From Parabacteroides sp. OttesenSCG-928-G21 (GTDB lineage: Bacteria; Bacteroidota; Bacteroidia; Bacteroidales; Tannerellaceae): DNA of 35,377 nucleotides. The notes below the pieces were generated by a model. That model was not told the DNA's origin and did not search any database. It worked only from the letters and a program-made list of their open reading frames with translations. Below are positions 16,126 to 26,278 of the stretch, one piece after another. Position numbers and translations under genes: made by a program. Position 1 is the first letter of the stretch, and every line of letters starts with the position of its first letter. The DNA lies in assembly GCA_030266465.1 (NCBI GenBank), contig JAJDIA010000007.1:1-35377 (forward strand), given 5' to 3'.

Positions 16126-17787
16126 TTATTCTTCTGCCGGTTGATACAGATAGCGTTTAATACTACGCTTCGGTGTTTTTTCAAATTCTTCCTGATACAA
16201 TTTAAAGCAGGCGACTTTACTGTATGCCGGTATCTCTTTATTTAGCTGGTCAATGTTTGCCTGCATGAGTCGTTCAATTTCACTATGGTCAATACCTGCT
16301 TTGTCTAATTGTTCCCAATCCGGATAGATAAGAGCAACCAGTTTTCCAGCTTGTGAAACAACAATTGACTCTGCCACATACAGCATATTGTTCAATTTAT
16401 CTTCAATTTCTTCCGGATAAATATTCTGTCCGTTTGAACTTAAGATCAGTGATTTGCTTCTTCCGCGGATAAAGAGGAAACCGTCTTCGTCTAATGTGCC
16501 GAGGTCGCCGGTACGCATCCAGCCATCTTCCATCATTACAGCTTCTGTTGCTTCCGGGTTTTTATAATAACCCAACATGAGATTCATGCCGCGTACAATG
16601 ATTTCTCCCACTTTGTTGACCGGGTCACTGGATTCAATTTTAACTTCCATTCGGTCGACAATTTGTCCGACTGATCCGGGTTTAAAGCTATCCCATTGTG
16701 TGTAGGCAACCAATGGACCGCATTCTGTCATACCATACCCTACCGTATAACGGAAATTGATGGATTTAAGAAAAGCTTCCACCTCTTTGTTCAGCGCCGC
16801 TCCTCCGATTACAATTTCACTCATATTCCCTCCAAAAGAGTCATATAATTTATCGGCAATGGTGCTTAGCACTTTTTTGTCGATAAACGGCATTTTAAGC
16901 AAAAGCTTTAACATCGGCTTTTCTAATTCCGGGAAAACCCGGTTTTTGACGATCTTCTCAATGATTAACGGAACTGCCAGAATTAATGTAGGCTTGATCT
17001 TTGAAAATGCCTCTGTAATAATCTTAGGACTAGGTGTACGTGTAAGAAAATGAATATGGCAACCTTTATTGACGGAGTTTAATATTTCAAAAGCCAACCC
17101 GTACATGTGAGCCATAGGAAGCATACATACGATATTATCACCGGCATGAATAAATGGGAGACAGTCGTAGGCGAATTGCGTATTGCTCCACAAACTCCGG
17201 TAAGGAAGCATTACTCCTTTAGAAAAACTGGTCGTACCGGAGGTGTAATTTAATACGGCCAATTCTTCCGCTTCCTCTTTATGATAGTTGATATCTTCAC
17301 GGCCGAATGATTTGGGATATTTTGCACCGAACAATTCATTGAGTCGTTCACGTGCAGAAAATACTTCAGTATTGGAACTGTGGATAATAGAAAAGTCATC
17401 CAATAGCATGAACAGATTTACTTCCGGCATCATTTTTTCATTCATGTCTTCCCAGTTGCTGGCAGCAACTAATACCGCTTTTGCTTCGGAGTGGTTAACG
17501 ATATGATGAATATTGTCCGGTTTAAAATCATGTAAGATAGGAACGGCAATAGCTCCATACGCCAATGTCCCGAAAAAACAGATAGCCCAATGCGATGAGT
17601 TTCGGCCAACAAGCGCTACTTTGTCCCCCTTTTGAATGCCTGCATGCTCCAGAATAATATGAAATTTTTCAATTTCTTTTGCAAAGTCTTTATAGTGATA
17701 AGTATTTCCGTTATAATCGGTAAAGGCAGGCAGATCCCAATGCTCTTTTATACTTTTTTCTATCAGTCCTAAGAATCGCTTTTCCAT
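16126..17787 (-). CDS. AMP-dependent synthetase / long-chain acyl-CoA ligase-like protein
   Basis: AMP-binding motif LNYTSGTTSFSKGVMLPY, YGMTECGP, GWMRTGDLGTLDEDGFLFIRGRSKSLILSSNGQNIYPEEIE. Confidence 0.93.
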   Translation of the reverse strand: MEKRFLGLIEKSIKEHWDLPAFTDYNGNTYHYKDFAKEIEKFHIILEHAGIQKGDKVALVGRNSSHWAICFFGTLAYGAIAVPILHDFKPDNIHHIVNHSEAKAVLVAASNWEDMNEKMMPEVNLFMLLDDFSIIHSSNTEVFSARERLNELFGAKYPKSFGREDINYHKEEAEELAVLNYTSGTTSFSKGVMLPYRSLWSNTQFAYDCLPFIHAGDNIVCMLPMAHMYGLAFEILNSVNKGCHIHFLTRTPSPKIITEAFSKIKPTLILAVPLIIEKIVKNRVFPELEKPMLKLLLKMPFIDKKVLSTIADKLYDSFGGNMSEIVIGGAALNKEVEAFLKSINFRYTVGYGMTECGPLVAYTQWDSFKPGSVGQIVDRMEVKIESSDPVNKVGEIIVRGMNLMLGYYKNPEATEAVMMEDGWMRTGDLGTLDEDGFLFIRGRSKSLILSSNGQNIYPEEIEDKLNNMLYVAESIVVSQAGKLVALIYPDWEQLDKAGIDHSEIERLMQANIDQLNKEIPAYSKVACFKLYQEEFEKTPKRSIKRYLYQPAEE

Positions 17788-18007
17788 AATAAAATGTTAT
17801 AGATTATTTACTCAAATAAAAAGGGTTTCTTTAATTTGCGAAAGATAGTGAATAAAACGAAATATTTGTCTTTTATGAGGAACAATTCTAACCTTTTTCC
17901 TAGTCTGGATTGTTATATAAATAGAGAAAACAAAATCTGATGATTTTTTTCGAAATGGCAACCTATAAGAAAGGAGGTGCGAATGGAGGAAAATAAAAAA
18001 GAAGAGC

Positions 18008-18047
18008 AAATGTCCCGGAATAGAATTATTCCGGGCATTTATTTTTT
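18008..18047 (+). terminator. Terminator-like hairpin in the leader region upstream of uxaB (possible attenuator)
   Basis: AAATG-t-CCCGGAATA-GAAT-TATTCCGGG-CATTT followed by ATTTTTT, inside a divergent intergenic region. Confidence 0.65.
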
Positions 18048-18080
18048 AGATTTGTACATAAATTCGTTTACAGGGGTAAG

Positions 18081-19520
18081 ATGAAAGAACTAAATGGACA
18101 AAATGCGCTAAAACGAGCCTATCCTGAACGTGTCATTCAATTTGGGGAAGGGAATTTTCTTCGTGCTTTTGCTGATTGGATTATTCAGAAGATGAATGAT
18201 AATGCGGGATTTGATGGTTCTGTCGTTATTGTTCAACCGATAAAAGATGGACTCGCAGAAGAAATAAACCAACAGGATTGCCTTTACCATGTTAATTTAT
18301 TGGGACTGGAAGAGGGTAAAGAGGTTAATACACTTGATTTAATAGATATTGTTAGCAGAGCCTTAAATCCTTATGAGAATTATGCGGACTACTTACGGTT
18401 GGCTGAACAGCCGGAAATACGTTTTATTCTGTCGAATACGACAGAAGCCGGAATTGTGTTTGATCCCAACTGTCGGTTGACTGATCATCCGGCCTCTTCT
18501 TTTCCGGGTAAATTAACACAACTGTTATTTCATCGCTACCGGAAGTTTAAGGGTGCTTTGGATAAGGGTCTTCTTATTTTCCCTTGTGAATTGATTTTTA
18601 GAAATGGTGATGTTTTGCGGGAAACGATTTGTCAGTATATTGATCATTGGGATTTAGGGGATGAGTTTAAAAAATGGTTTACGGAGAGCTGTGGCGTTTA
18701 TTCTACATTGGTAGACCGAATTGTGCCCGGATTCCCTCGTAAAAATATTGCCGCTATTCAGGAAAGGTTACAATATGAAGATCGTTTGGTAGTTCAGGCG
18801 GAGGTCTTTTATTTATGGATTATAGAAGCTCCTCAAGCAATAGAAGAGGAGTTTCCTGTTGGAAAAGCAGGCTTAAATGTGTTTTTTGTGGCGGATGAAG
18901 AGCCGTATCACAAACGAAAGGTTACTTTATTGAATGGAGCACATACGGTTTTAGCACCTGTGGCCTGGTTGTCGGGAATAGATATTGTCCGGGATGCTTG
19001 TCGGCATGAAATCGTGGGTCAGTATATCCGGAAAGTGATGTTTGATGAACTGATACCGACGCTTGATTTGGCCCGGGAAGAATTAAATAGCTATGCTAAT
19101 GAGGTACTTGAACGATTTAATAATCCGTATATTGATCATTCTGTGACATCTATTATGCTCAATTCTTTTTCAAAATACAGAACACGTGATTTGCCGGCAT
19201 TGGAAAGATATACGGAACTGACAGGAGAGCTACCCAATGGGTTGATAATGGGACTGGCTGCTTTAATTACATGGAATAAAGGCGATCAACGCGCTGATGG
19301 GATGCAGTCTGATCCGAATGATGATCCGGAAATAGTTCGATTGGTTCAGGGGCTTTGGGCAACCGGCTCTATTCATGCAGTTGCTGAAGGGGTATTAGAG
19401 GCAGAGTTTATCTGGGGAAAGAATCTTAACCGAATTCCGGGATTGACTGATAAATTAATTTGTAGCCTGGTAGCTATACAAGAAAAAGGAATGTTGAATG
19501 CCATAAAAGATATATGCTGA
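18081..19520 (+). CDS. uxaB: Tagaturonate reductase
   Basis: YPERVIQFGEGNFLRAFADWIIQKMN, NTTEAGIVFD, LNGAHTVLAPVAWLSG; followed by altronate dehydratase. Confidence 0.93.
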   Translation: MKELNGQNALKRAYPERVIQFGEGNFLRAFADWIIQKMNDNAGFDGSVVIVQPIKDGLAEEINQQDCLYHVNLLGLEEGKEVNTLDLIDIVSRALNPYENYADYLRLAEQPEIRFILSNTTEAGIVFDPNCRLTDHPASSFPGKLTQLLFHRYRKFKGALDKGLLIFPCELIFRNGDVLRETICQYIDHWDLGDEFKKWFTESCGVYSTLVDRIVPGFPRKNIAAIQERLQYEDRLVVQAEVFYLWIIEAPQAIEEEFPVGKAGLNVFFVADEEPYHKRKVTLLNGAHTVLAPVAWLSGIDIVRDACRHEIVGQYIRKVMFDELIPTLDLAREELNSYANEVLERFNNPYIDHSVTSIMLNSFSKYRTRDLPALERYTELTGELPNGLIMGLAALITWNKGDQRADGMQSDPNDDPEIVRLVQGLWATGSIHAVAEGVLEAEFIWGKNLNRIPGLTDKLICSLVAIQEKGMLNAIKDIC

Positions 19521-21010
19521 TGCATCGGTTTATACGAATAAATTCCGGGGATAATGTGCTTGTAGCAATTGCTGATCTGAAGAAAGGTGAAGCGCTTGTT
19601 GTTGCTGATAAAGAAATTGTATTAAAAGAGGATATTCCGAGTGGTCATAAAATAGCGTTATATGCTCTCTCTCCAGGCGATCAGGTTATAAAGTACGGAT
19701 ATCCGATTGGGCATGTAGTAAAGCGTGTCTTCTCCGGAGAATGGGTTAATGAACATAATTTGCATACGAATCTTGGAGAAATCTTACAGTATAGCTATAA
19801 TCCTCAATACATTGAAAAATCAACGGCTAAGGAAGGACTGACTTTTCAGGGTTATCTGCGTAAAAATGGCGATGCCGGGATTCGCAATGAAATATGGATA
19901 GTGCCGACAGTTGGTTGTGTTAATGGGATTGTGAACCGTTTAGCAGAAAAGCTTCGGACGGAATGTCGTAATACTCCGGAGGTAGATGCGGTTGTTGCGT
20001 TCCCTCATAATTACGGTTGTTCGCAGTTAGGAGATGATCATGATAACACACGCAGGATATTACGGAATATAGTGCTTCATCCGAATGCAGGAGGTGTGTT
20101 GGTAGTCGGTCTTGGGTGTGAGAACAATCAATTGGAATCGTTTCGTGAAATGCTAGGTGATTATGATAAGGAACGCATCTGTTTTATGGAAACGCAAAAA
20201 GTGGAAGATGAAATAGAAGCAGGCATGCAGTTACTACGGAAAATTAAAGATAAAGTTTTAGAAGATCGACGTGTTGAACTTCCATTAGAGAAAATCAGAA
20301 TAGGATTAAAATGTGGAGGTTCAGATGGTTTTTCCGGCATTACGGCTAATCCGTTAATAGGACGATTTTCTGATTTCTGGATTGCAGCAGGGGGAACCAC
20401 TGTCTTGACGGAAGTCCCGGAAATGTTCGGGGCGGAAAAAATATTAATGGATAGATGTAACTCCAAAGTTGTTTTTGAAAAAATGGTTGCTTTGATCAAT
20501 GACTTTAAGCATTATTTTCAAAGGAATGATCAGCCTATATATGAAAATCCCTCTCCCGGGAATAAAGCCGGCGGAATTTCTACGCTAGAGGAAAAGTCGT
20601 TAGGTTGCACACAGAAATCGGGAAGCTCTCCCATTGTCGATGTATTAACCTATGGCGAGAGAATACAAAAGAATGGGTTGAATCTGCTTAGTGCTCCGGG
20701 GAATGATATGGTGGCTTGTACTGCTTTGGCCGCTTCCGGTTGTCAGGTTATACTTTTCTCAACCGGACGGGGAACGCCCTTGGGTGCGTTTGTACCTACC
20801 ATTAAAATAGCGACGAATACGGATTTGTTTCACCACAAGCCTTTATGGATTGATTTTGATTCCGGTTCTTCACTTGCAGGAGAATCGATGGAAAAACTTT
20901 GCGACCAATTTGTTTCGTATGTGATAAGTGTGCTAAATGGAACTTATGTAAATAACGAAAAAAACGGATACCGGGATATAGGTATTTTTAAGAGCGGTGT
21001 AACACTTTGA
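19514..21010 (+). CDS. uxaA: Altronate dehydratase (SAF plus D-galactarate/altronate dehydratase C-terminal domains)
   Basis: GYLRKNGDAGIRNEIWIVPTVGCVN, HNYGCSQLGDDHDNT, KCGGSDGFSGITANPLIG. An ATG at 19520 overlaps the uxaB stop (TGATG). Confidence 0.94.
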   Translation: MLMHRFIRINSGDNVLVAIADLKKGEALVVADKEIVLKEDIPSGHKIALYALSPGDQVIKYGYPIGHVVKRVFSGEWVNEHNLHTNLGEILQYSYNPQYIEKSTAKEGLTFQGYLRKNGDAGIRNEIWIVPTVGCVNGIVNRLAEKLRTECRNTPEVDAVVAFPHNYGCSQLGDDHDNTRRILRNIVLHPNAGGVLVVGLGCENNQLESFREMLGDYDKERICFMETQKVEDEIEAGMQLLRKIKDKVLEDRRVELPLEKIRIGLKCGGSDGFSGITANPLIGRFSDFWIAAGGTTVLTEVPEMFGAEKILMDRCNSKVVFEKMVALINDFKHYFQRNDQPIYENPSPGNKAGGISTLEEKSLGCTQKSGSSPIVDVLTYGERIQKNGLNLLSAPGNDMVACTALAASGCQVILFSTGRGTPLGAFVPTIKIATNTDLFHHKPLWIDFDSGSSLAGESMEKLCDQFVSYVISVLNGTYVNNEKNGYRDIGIFKSGVTL

Positions 21011-21062
21011 CTTTTTTTGATGCTATGCAGTCGGGAATAATGCGTAAGTTTGAAAGATAATT

Positions 21063-23261
21063 ATGAATAAAAAGATTTCAAAAATAATACCTGTACTCGA
21101 AATGAGTTGTGCGGTTTGTGCCAATAGCGTAGAGCAGACCGTTAAGGCATTGGAAGGAGTGGAGAACTCTACTGTAAATTTTGCTGCCGCTACACTATCT
21201 GTCACGTTTGATCCTGCAGTACTTACACTTCAGCAAATTCAGTCTGCTGTGCAAAAGGCCGGCTATGATTTGATTATCGAAGAGGATGCTCAAGGTGATT
21301 TGCAGGCAGAAATGGAGAAAAAGCATTATCAGAAAATCAAACGAAATACGATAGGTGCCTGGATATTAGCTATTCCTTTGGCTACATTAGGTATGTTCTT
21401 TATGCATGCCCCTTATGCCAATTGGATTATGATGCTATTGGCATTGACTATCATGCTGTTTTTTGGACGGTCATTTTATATAAACGGTTTCCGTAATGCT
21501 GTCCGGGGAAGTGCCAATATGGATACATTGGTGGCGCTTAGTACGACAATCGCCTTTGTTTTTAGTTTGTTTAATACGTTATATCCTGAATTCTGGACTT
21601 CCCGTGGATTAGAAGCACATGTGTATTATGAGGCTTCCGGTGTGATAATCGCCTTTGTTCTGTTGGGTAAATTGATGGAAGACAGAGCGAAGAATAGCAC
21701 TTCATCCGCAATTAAAAGCCTGATGGGACTTCAACCGAAAACTGCGCGACGCGTAAAGGATGATCTGGAAGAGGAGGTGCCGATTGCTACACTGCAGATT
21801 GGTGATATTATACGTGTCCGTCCGGGTGAAAAAATACCTGTCGACGGGACATTAAGGGAGGGGCATTCTTCTGTGGATGAAAGTATGTTGAGCGGTGAGT
21901 CTATTCCCGTAGTAAAACAAGCCGGTGATCGTTTATTAGCAGGAACGATCAATCAGAAAGGTGGTTTTACCATGAATGCAACCGGGGTTGGAAATGCTAC
22001 GATGTTGGCTCAGATTGTACGTATGGTGCAGGAAGCACAAGGAAGCAAAGCCCCGGTTCAACGTATAGTAGATAAAATCAGTAGTATTTTTGTTCCGGTG
22101 GTTGTTGGTATTTCTATATTAACTTTTGCCGTATGGTTGCTCGTTGGCGGAACGACTTATTTCTCTTATGCGCTCTTATCTGCGGTATCAGTTTTGGTCA
22201 TTGCCTGTCCTTGTGCATTGGGGTTGGCTACTCCAACGGCGATTATGGTAGGAATCGGAAAAGCTGCGGGAAAGCATATTTTAATTAAAGATGCTTTCGC
22301 TTTAGAAAACATGTGTAAAATTGATGCTGTGGTTTTAGATAAAACCGGAACGCTGACTGAAGGAAGACCGACTGTTACAGATGTTTTTTGGTTAGATAAA
22401 GAAGAGGATTATTTAAAAGACATTTTATATACGGCAGAAATGCGTTCGGAACATCCGCTGGCGACTGCTATTGCTTGCTGGTTGGAAGAAAAAGGTTCTT
22501 CCTTGGTGGATGTTCAATCCTTTGAAAGTCTGACAGGCTTGGGGGTTCGAGTACAAGAAGGTGATACAACCTATTGGGTAGGAAGCCGGAATTTATCGGA
22601 AATGAAAGGTATAGCTATTCCGTCGGTTGTAGATTCATGGCAGAATGCGGGAAAGAGCGTTGTCTATTACGGGAGAGAAAATACGTTAATAGCTGTTTTA
22701 GCTGTTTCTGATCAGATAAAACCAACGTCATTCGAGGCGGTTAAGCGACTGAAATCAGCAGGTATTTCTGTTTATCTGTTGACAGGAGACGGAGAGAAAG
22801 CGGCCTCTTCAGTTGCCTCTGCCTTAGGGATAGAAAATTTCAAGGCTGAAGTTTTGCCTTCCGATAAAGAAGAATATATAAAACAGTTACAATCTACAGG
22901 CAAGAAAGTAGCTATGGTAGGAGATGGTATTAATGATTCTCAGGCCTTAGCTCGTGCAGATGTCAGTATCGCTATGGGAAAAGGGACTGATATTGCTATG
23001 GATGTAGCTATGGTAACTTTGATTACTTCTGATTTGACGTTGCTTCCTGAAGCGATTCGGTTATCGAAGCAAACGGTTCGGTTAATTCATCAAAACTTAT
23101 TTTGGGCTTTTATATATAATCTGATTGGAATACCTTTAGCGGCTGGGATTTTATACCCAGTCAATGGGTTATTATTGAATCCCATGTTGGCAAGTGCCGC
23201 AATGGCTTTTAGTTCAGTATCGGTAGTGCTGAATAGTTTGCGATTAAAATTTAAGAAATAA
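21063..23261 (+). CDS. copA: Heavy-metal (copper-type) translocating P-type ATPase
   Basis: N-terminal HMA with CAVC, CPC motif [37 protein letters not shown]. Confidence 0.95.
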   Translation: MNKKISKIIPVLEMSCAVCANSVEQTVKALEGVENSTVNFAAATLSVTFDPAVLTLQQIQSAVQKAGYDLIIEEDAQGDLQAEMEKKHYQKIKRNTIGAWILAIPLATLGMFFMHAPYANWIMMLLALTIMLFFGRSFYINGFRNAVRGSANMDTLVALSTTIAFVFSLFNTLYPEFWTSRGLEAHVYYEASGVIIAFVLLGKLMEDRAKNSTSSAIKSLMGLQPKTARRVKDDLEEEVPIATLQIGDIIRVRPGEKIPVDGTLREGHSSVDESMLSGESIPVVKQAGDRLLAGTINQKGGFTMNATGVGNATMLAQIVRMVQEAQGSKAPVQRIVDKISSIFVPVVVGISILTFAVWLLVGGTTYFSYALLSAVSVLVIACPCALGLATPTAIMVGIGKAAGKHILIKDAFALENMCKIDAVVLDKTGTLTEGRPTVTDVFWLDKEEDYLKDILYTAEMRSEHPLATAIACWLEEKGSSLVDVQSFESLTGLGVRVQEGDTTYWVGSRNLSEMKGIAIPSVVDSWQNAGKSVVYYGRENTLIAVLAVSDQIKPTSFEAVKRLKSAGISVYLLTGDGEKAASSVASALGIENFKAEVLPSDKEEYIKQLQSTGKKVAMVGDGINDSQALARADVSIAMGKGTDIAMDVAMVTLITSDLTLLPEAIRLSKQTVRLIHQNLFWAFIYNLIGIPLAAGILYPVNGLLLNPMLASAAMAFSSVSVVLNSLRLKFKK

Positions 23262-23279
23262 TAAATAAACAGATTAATT

Positions 23280-23486
23280 ATGAGTGAAATGAAATTTAAG
23301 ACAAATGCGAAATGTGGAGGCTGTGTCGCAGCTATTCGTTCTAAATTAAATGATCTGATGAGTGATAGCGACTGGTCTATTGATCTTGATTCACCGGATA
23401 AAATTCTTACAGTTAAAGCAGATGTGTCCGAAAATGCAGTTAAGGAGGCTCTTGCAAATGCCGGTTTTAAAGCAGAGTTGTTATAA
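23280..23486 (+). CDS. Small HMA-domain protein, putative copper chaperone
   Basis: 68 aa with KCGGCVAAIRSKL metal-binding motif, directly downstream of the P-type ATPase. Confidence 0.85.
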   Translation: MSEMKFKTNAKCGGCVAAIRSKLNDLMSDSDWSIDLDSPDKILTVKADVSENAVKEALANAGFKAELL

Positions 23487-23545
23487 TGTTTTTCGAAAAA
23501 GTATCTGCAATATTTGCTTCCCTTAAATAATGTATAACTGAGGGA

Positions 23546-24196
23546 ATGGCAAGGATTAAACAGTCATATACAGAAGAACTTGTCAATGTTCTTTCCCATG
23601 GCGCCGGGATGCTCTTTGGTCTGGTCGTGTTTTGTCTGCTTTGGTATAAAGCTATTCATACCGGAGACCCTTGGGTAATAGGTAGCTTTACAGTATATGC
23701 GCTTAGTATGACTTTCTCTTATGTCACCTCTACTTTTTATCACGCTTCAACCAATGCTCGTCAAAAACGTACATTGCGTCGCTACGATCATGCGGCAATT
23801 TATATTCATATTGCCGGAACTTATACACCGTTTACCTTAGTTGCTTTACGTGGTGAGGGTTTTTGGGGATGGAGTCTTTTTGTTATTGTTTGGTTAGCAG
23901 CAATTGTTGGGGTTTGGTTGAGTTTTCGAAAAATGAAGAAAAAAAGTCCTTTGAAAACAATTTGCTATTTATTGATGGGTTGGGTGGTTGTTATAGCTTT
24001 TAAACCGTTGATAACTGTTTTTCAGCGAACAGACAATATGATTGTATTATATTGGCTCATAGCAGGCGGTTTGTTTTATTCATTAGGAACAATCTTTTTT
24101 TCATTGGATAAATACAAGTTTATGCACTGTATTTGGCATTTTTTTGTGTTAGGCGGAACTGTCTGCCATTTTATGGCGATATATCTTTTAGTGTGA
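23546..24196 (+). CDS. Hemolysin III / PAQR family membrane protein
   Basis: ELVNVLSHGAGMLFGL, STFYHA, RRYDHAAIYIHIAGTYTPF and C-terminal HxxxH-like CIWHFFVLGGTVCHF. Confidence 0.93.
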   Translation: MARIKQSYTEELVNVLSHGAGMLFGLVVFCLLWYKAIHTGDPWVIGSFTVYALSMTFSYVTSTFYHASTNARQKRTLRRYDHAAIYIHIAGTYTPFTLVALRGEGFWGWSLFVIVWLAAIVGVWLSFRKMKKKSPLKTICYLLMGWVVVIAFKPLITVFQRTDNMIVLYWLIAGGLFYSLGTIFFSLDKYKFMHCIWHFFVLGGTVCHFMAIYLLV

Positions 24197-24206
24197 TTCC
24201 CTGTTT

Positions 24207-25040
24207 TTATTCGATAGAAACCTGTTCAACACAGATTTGATGTTGTAAAAACATAGATGCTGTTTCTGTAAATTTTTCGGCAGATTCGGTGGTAAGAAAA
24301 CGTGTCACACCATTTTTAGTTAACTTTTTCTCTATTTCCGGATGGCGAAGCAAGTAATCTTTCAGACTGTTGGCAACATATTTTCCTTGTGCTAATAGTG
24401 TAATATGGGCAGGGGTATATTTTTTTATCTTGTTTAATAATAGTGGGTAGTGTGTACATCCTAATATTAACGTATCAATCTCCGGATCGGAAGAGAGAAT
24501 ATGATTAAGATGTTTCTCAATGAAATAATCAGCTCCCGGAGAATCATATTCCATATTTTCAACTAATGGAACCCACATGGGGCAAGCTTCTCCCGTAACG
24601 GAAATATGAGGAAACATTTTTTCTATTTCCAATGCATAGGATTGAGAAGAAATGGTGCCTGTAGTACCTAATACGCCAATATGTTTGGTTTGGCTTATTT
24701 TATCTACTTCTTCTACCGTTGGACGAATAACGCCTAGAACACGACGTGACGGATCCCAAGTCGGCAAATCTTTTTGTTGAATGGTTCTTAAGGCTTTAGC
24801 CGAAGCAGTATTACAGGCAAGAATAACTAATTGGCAGCCTTCTTCAAAAAGTTTAATAACTGCCTGTCGGGTAAAGTGGTAAACAACCTCAAAAGAGCGT
24901 GGTCCATAAGGTGCACGTGCATTGTCCCCTAAATAGATATAATCATAATTAGGCAGAAGGTGCTGTATTTCATTAAAGACAGTCAATCCTCCATATCCTG
25001 AATCAAATATACCAATCGGTCCGGCTTGCTGAGAAAACAT
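24207..25040 (-). CDS. murI: Glutamate racemase
   Basis: GPIGIFDSGYGGLTVFNEI, VILACNTASAKAL, ILGCTHYPLL. The ATG at 25040 (MFSQQAGPIGIFDS) is preferred over the track start at 25085. Confidence 0.95.
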   Translation of the reverse strand: MFSQQAGPIGIFDSGYGGLTVFNEIQHLLPNYDYIYLGDNARAPYGPRSFEVVYHFTRQAVIKLFEEGCQLVILACNTASAKALRTIQQKDLPTWDPSRRVLGVIRPTVEEVDKISQTKHIGVLGTTGTISSQSYALEIEKMFPHISVTGEACPMWVPLVENMEYDSPGADYFIEKHLNHILSSDPEIDTLILGCTHYPLLLNKIKKYTPAHITLLAQGKYVANSLKDYLLRHPEIEKKLTKNGVTRFLTTESAEKFTETASMFLQHQICVEQVSIE

Positions 25041-25059
25041 GATGATTTTATGATATAAG

Positions 25060-25090
25060 AAAGGATGTCTTTTATTTAAAGACATCCTTT
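25060..25090 (-). terminator. Perfect 13-bp stem-loop between ompH and murI (processing or attenuation structure)
   Basis: AAAGGATGTCTTT-TATTT-AAAGACATCCTTT; no long T tract beyond the stem ends. Confidence 0.45.
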
Positions 25091-25112
25091 TGAATTATCT
25101 GTGAAGATTATA

Positions 25113-25610
25113 TTAAAGTCCTAATTTTGCTTTTACAAACGGTGTAGCGTCTTCCATGTCATCGCTATAGTAAAGCAAGGCTTGTGGATCGATGATAGAT
25201 ACATATTTCTTTTCTTCGCCGACTGCTCTTATAGCATTACGTAATTTTTCTTGAATGGGTCTAATAAGTTCCTGTTGTTTTGCATCTATTTCTTCTTGAC
25301 CTGCCTGTACAAGGGTTTCTACCCGAGTTTCCATATCTTGAAGTTCTTGCATTCTTCTCAGTCTGATGTTTTCAGTCAGAGAATCTTGTTGGTTTACGAA
25401 ATCAGTGTATTTTCTTCTATACTCCTCCTCCATTTGTTGTAATTCTTTTCTATAACCTTCACTGAGAGCATTTATGCTATTGATCATTTCAGTATACTCC
25501 GGCATAATAACCATAACCTCTTGAGCGAATACATAAGCAGTTTTTGTGTTTTGAGCAATTGCTCCCAAAGGGAGGAGCATGATGACCATTAAGGCAATAA
25601 TTTTCTTCAT
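25113..25610 (-). CDS. OmpH/Skp family periplasmic chaperone
   Basis: Signal peptide; coiled-coil core; RPIQEKLRNAIRAVGEEKKYVSIIDPQALLYY. Confidence 0.9.
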   Translation of the reverse strand: MKKIIALMVIMLLPLGAIAQNTKTAYVFAQEVMVIMPEYTEMINSINALSEGYRKELQQMEEEYRRKYTDFVNQQDSLTENIRLRRMQELQDMETRVETLVQAGQEEIDAKQQELIRPIQEKLRNAIRAVGEEKKYVSIIDPQALLYYSDDMEDATPFVKAKLGL

Positions 25611-25677
25611 TTTATTTATAATTTTCTGTTATTAATCAATTGTGTAAAAGTTTACTAAAGCGCACAAATGTACGTAA

Positions 25678-26193
25678 TTATTTTGAATATCCCAGTTTTA
25701 ATAATACTTCATTACTAATGTCTATACGGGGAGATGCAAATATAATACTCATAGCAGAAGCTCTGTCCAATACTAACTGATAGCCTTGGGCTTCTGAAAG
25801 TTCTTTGACGGCATTATATATCTCATCCTGGATAGGACGTATTAAACTTTCGCGGCGTTGATATAATTCTCCATCCGGACCAAAATACTTACGTTTTAGT
25901 TCCTGAGCTTCCTGCTCTTTTTTGATAATTTCTTCTTCTCGCTGAGATTTCATCTCTGCAGAAAGAAAAACCAGATCACTCTGATAGTTTTTATACATAT
26001 TCTGAGCTTCCAGCTGTATGGCTTCAACTTCATTTTGCCATCTTTGAGATAGTTGATCGAGCTGTTCATTAGTCATTTCATAGGATGGGATATTACTTAA
26101 AATATATTCCATATCTATTAATGCGAACTTCTGTGCCATACCTGCAAAAGAACAGAATAGCATCATGGCTCCGATAATAAACGTTTTTTTCAT
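25678..26193 (-). CDS. OmpH/Skp family periplasmic chaperone (second paralog)
   Basis: FALIDMEYILSNIPSY and RPIQDEIYNAVKELSEAQGYQLVLDRASAMSIIFA. Confidence 0.92.
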   Translation of the reverse strand: MKKTFIIGAMMLFCSFAGMAQKFALIDMEYILSNIPSYEMTNEQLDQLSQRWQNEVEAIQLEAQNMYKNYQSDLVFLSAEMKSQREEEIIKKEQEAQELKRKYFGPDGELYQRRESLIRPIQDEIYNAVKELSEAQGYQLVLDRASAMSIIFASPRIDISNEVLLKLGYSK

Positions 26194-26278
26194 AATTACT
26201 CCTTTCTTCTTATAATTATTTAGTTCTGACTACAAATATAAAATAGGGTTTATATTATAGGTTATAAATTAAGTTAAA

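Noticed and set aside
23518-23546. TTCCCT/AGGGAA inverted repeat sequestering the hlyIII start
   Set aside because: Only a 6-bp stem with a loop of about 17 nt; too weak to claim regulation.
25041-25085. N-terminal extension of murI (MSLNKRHPFLYHKII)
   Set aside because: This segment is encoded by the stem-loop region, and glutamate racemases normally begin near the GPIGIFDSG motif, so the ATG at 25040 is preferred.
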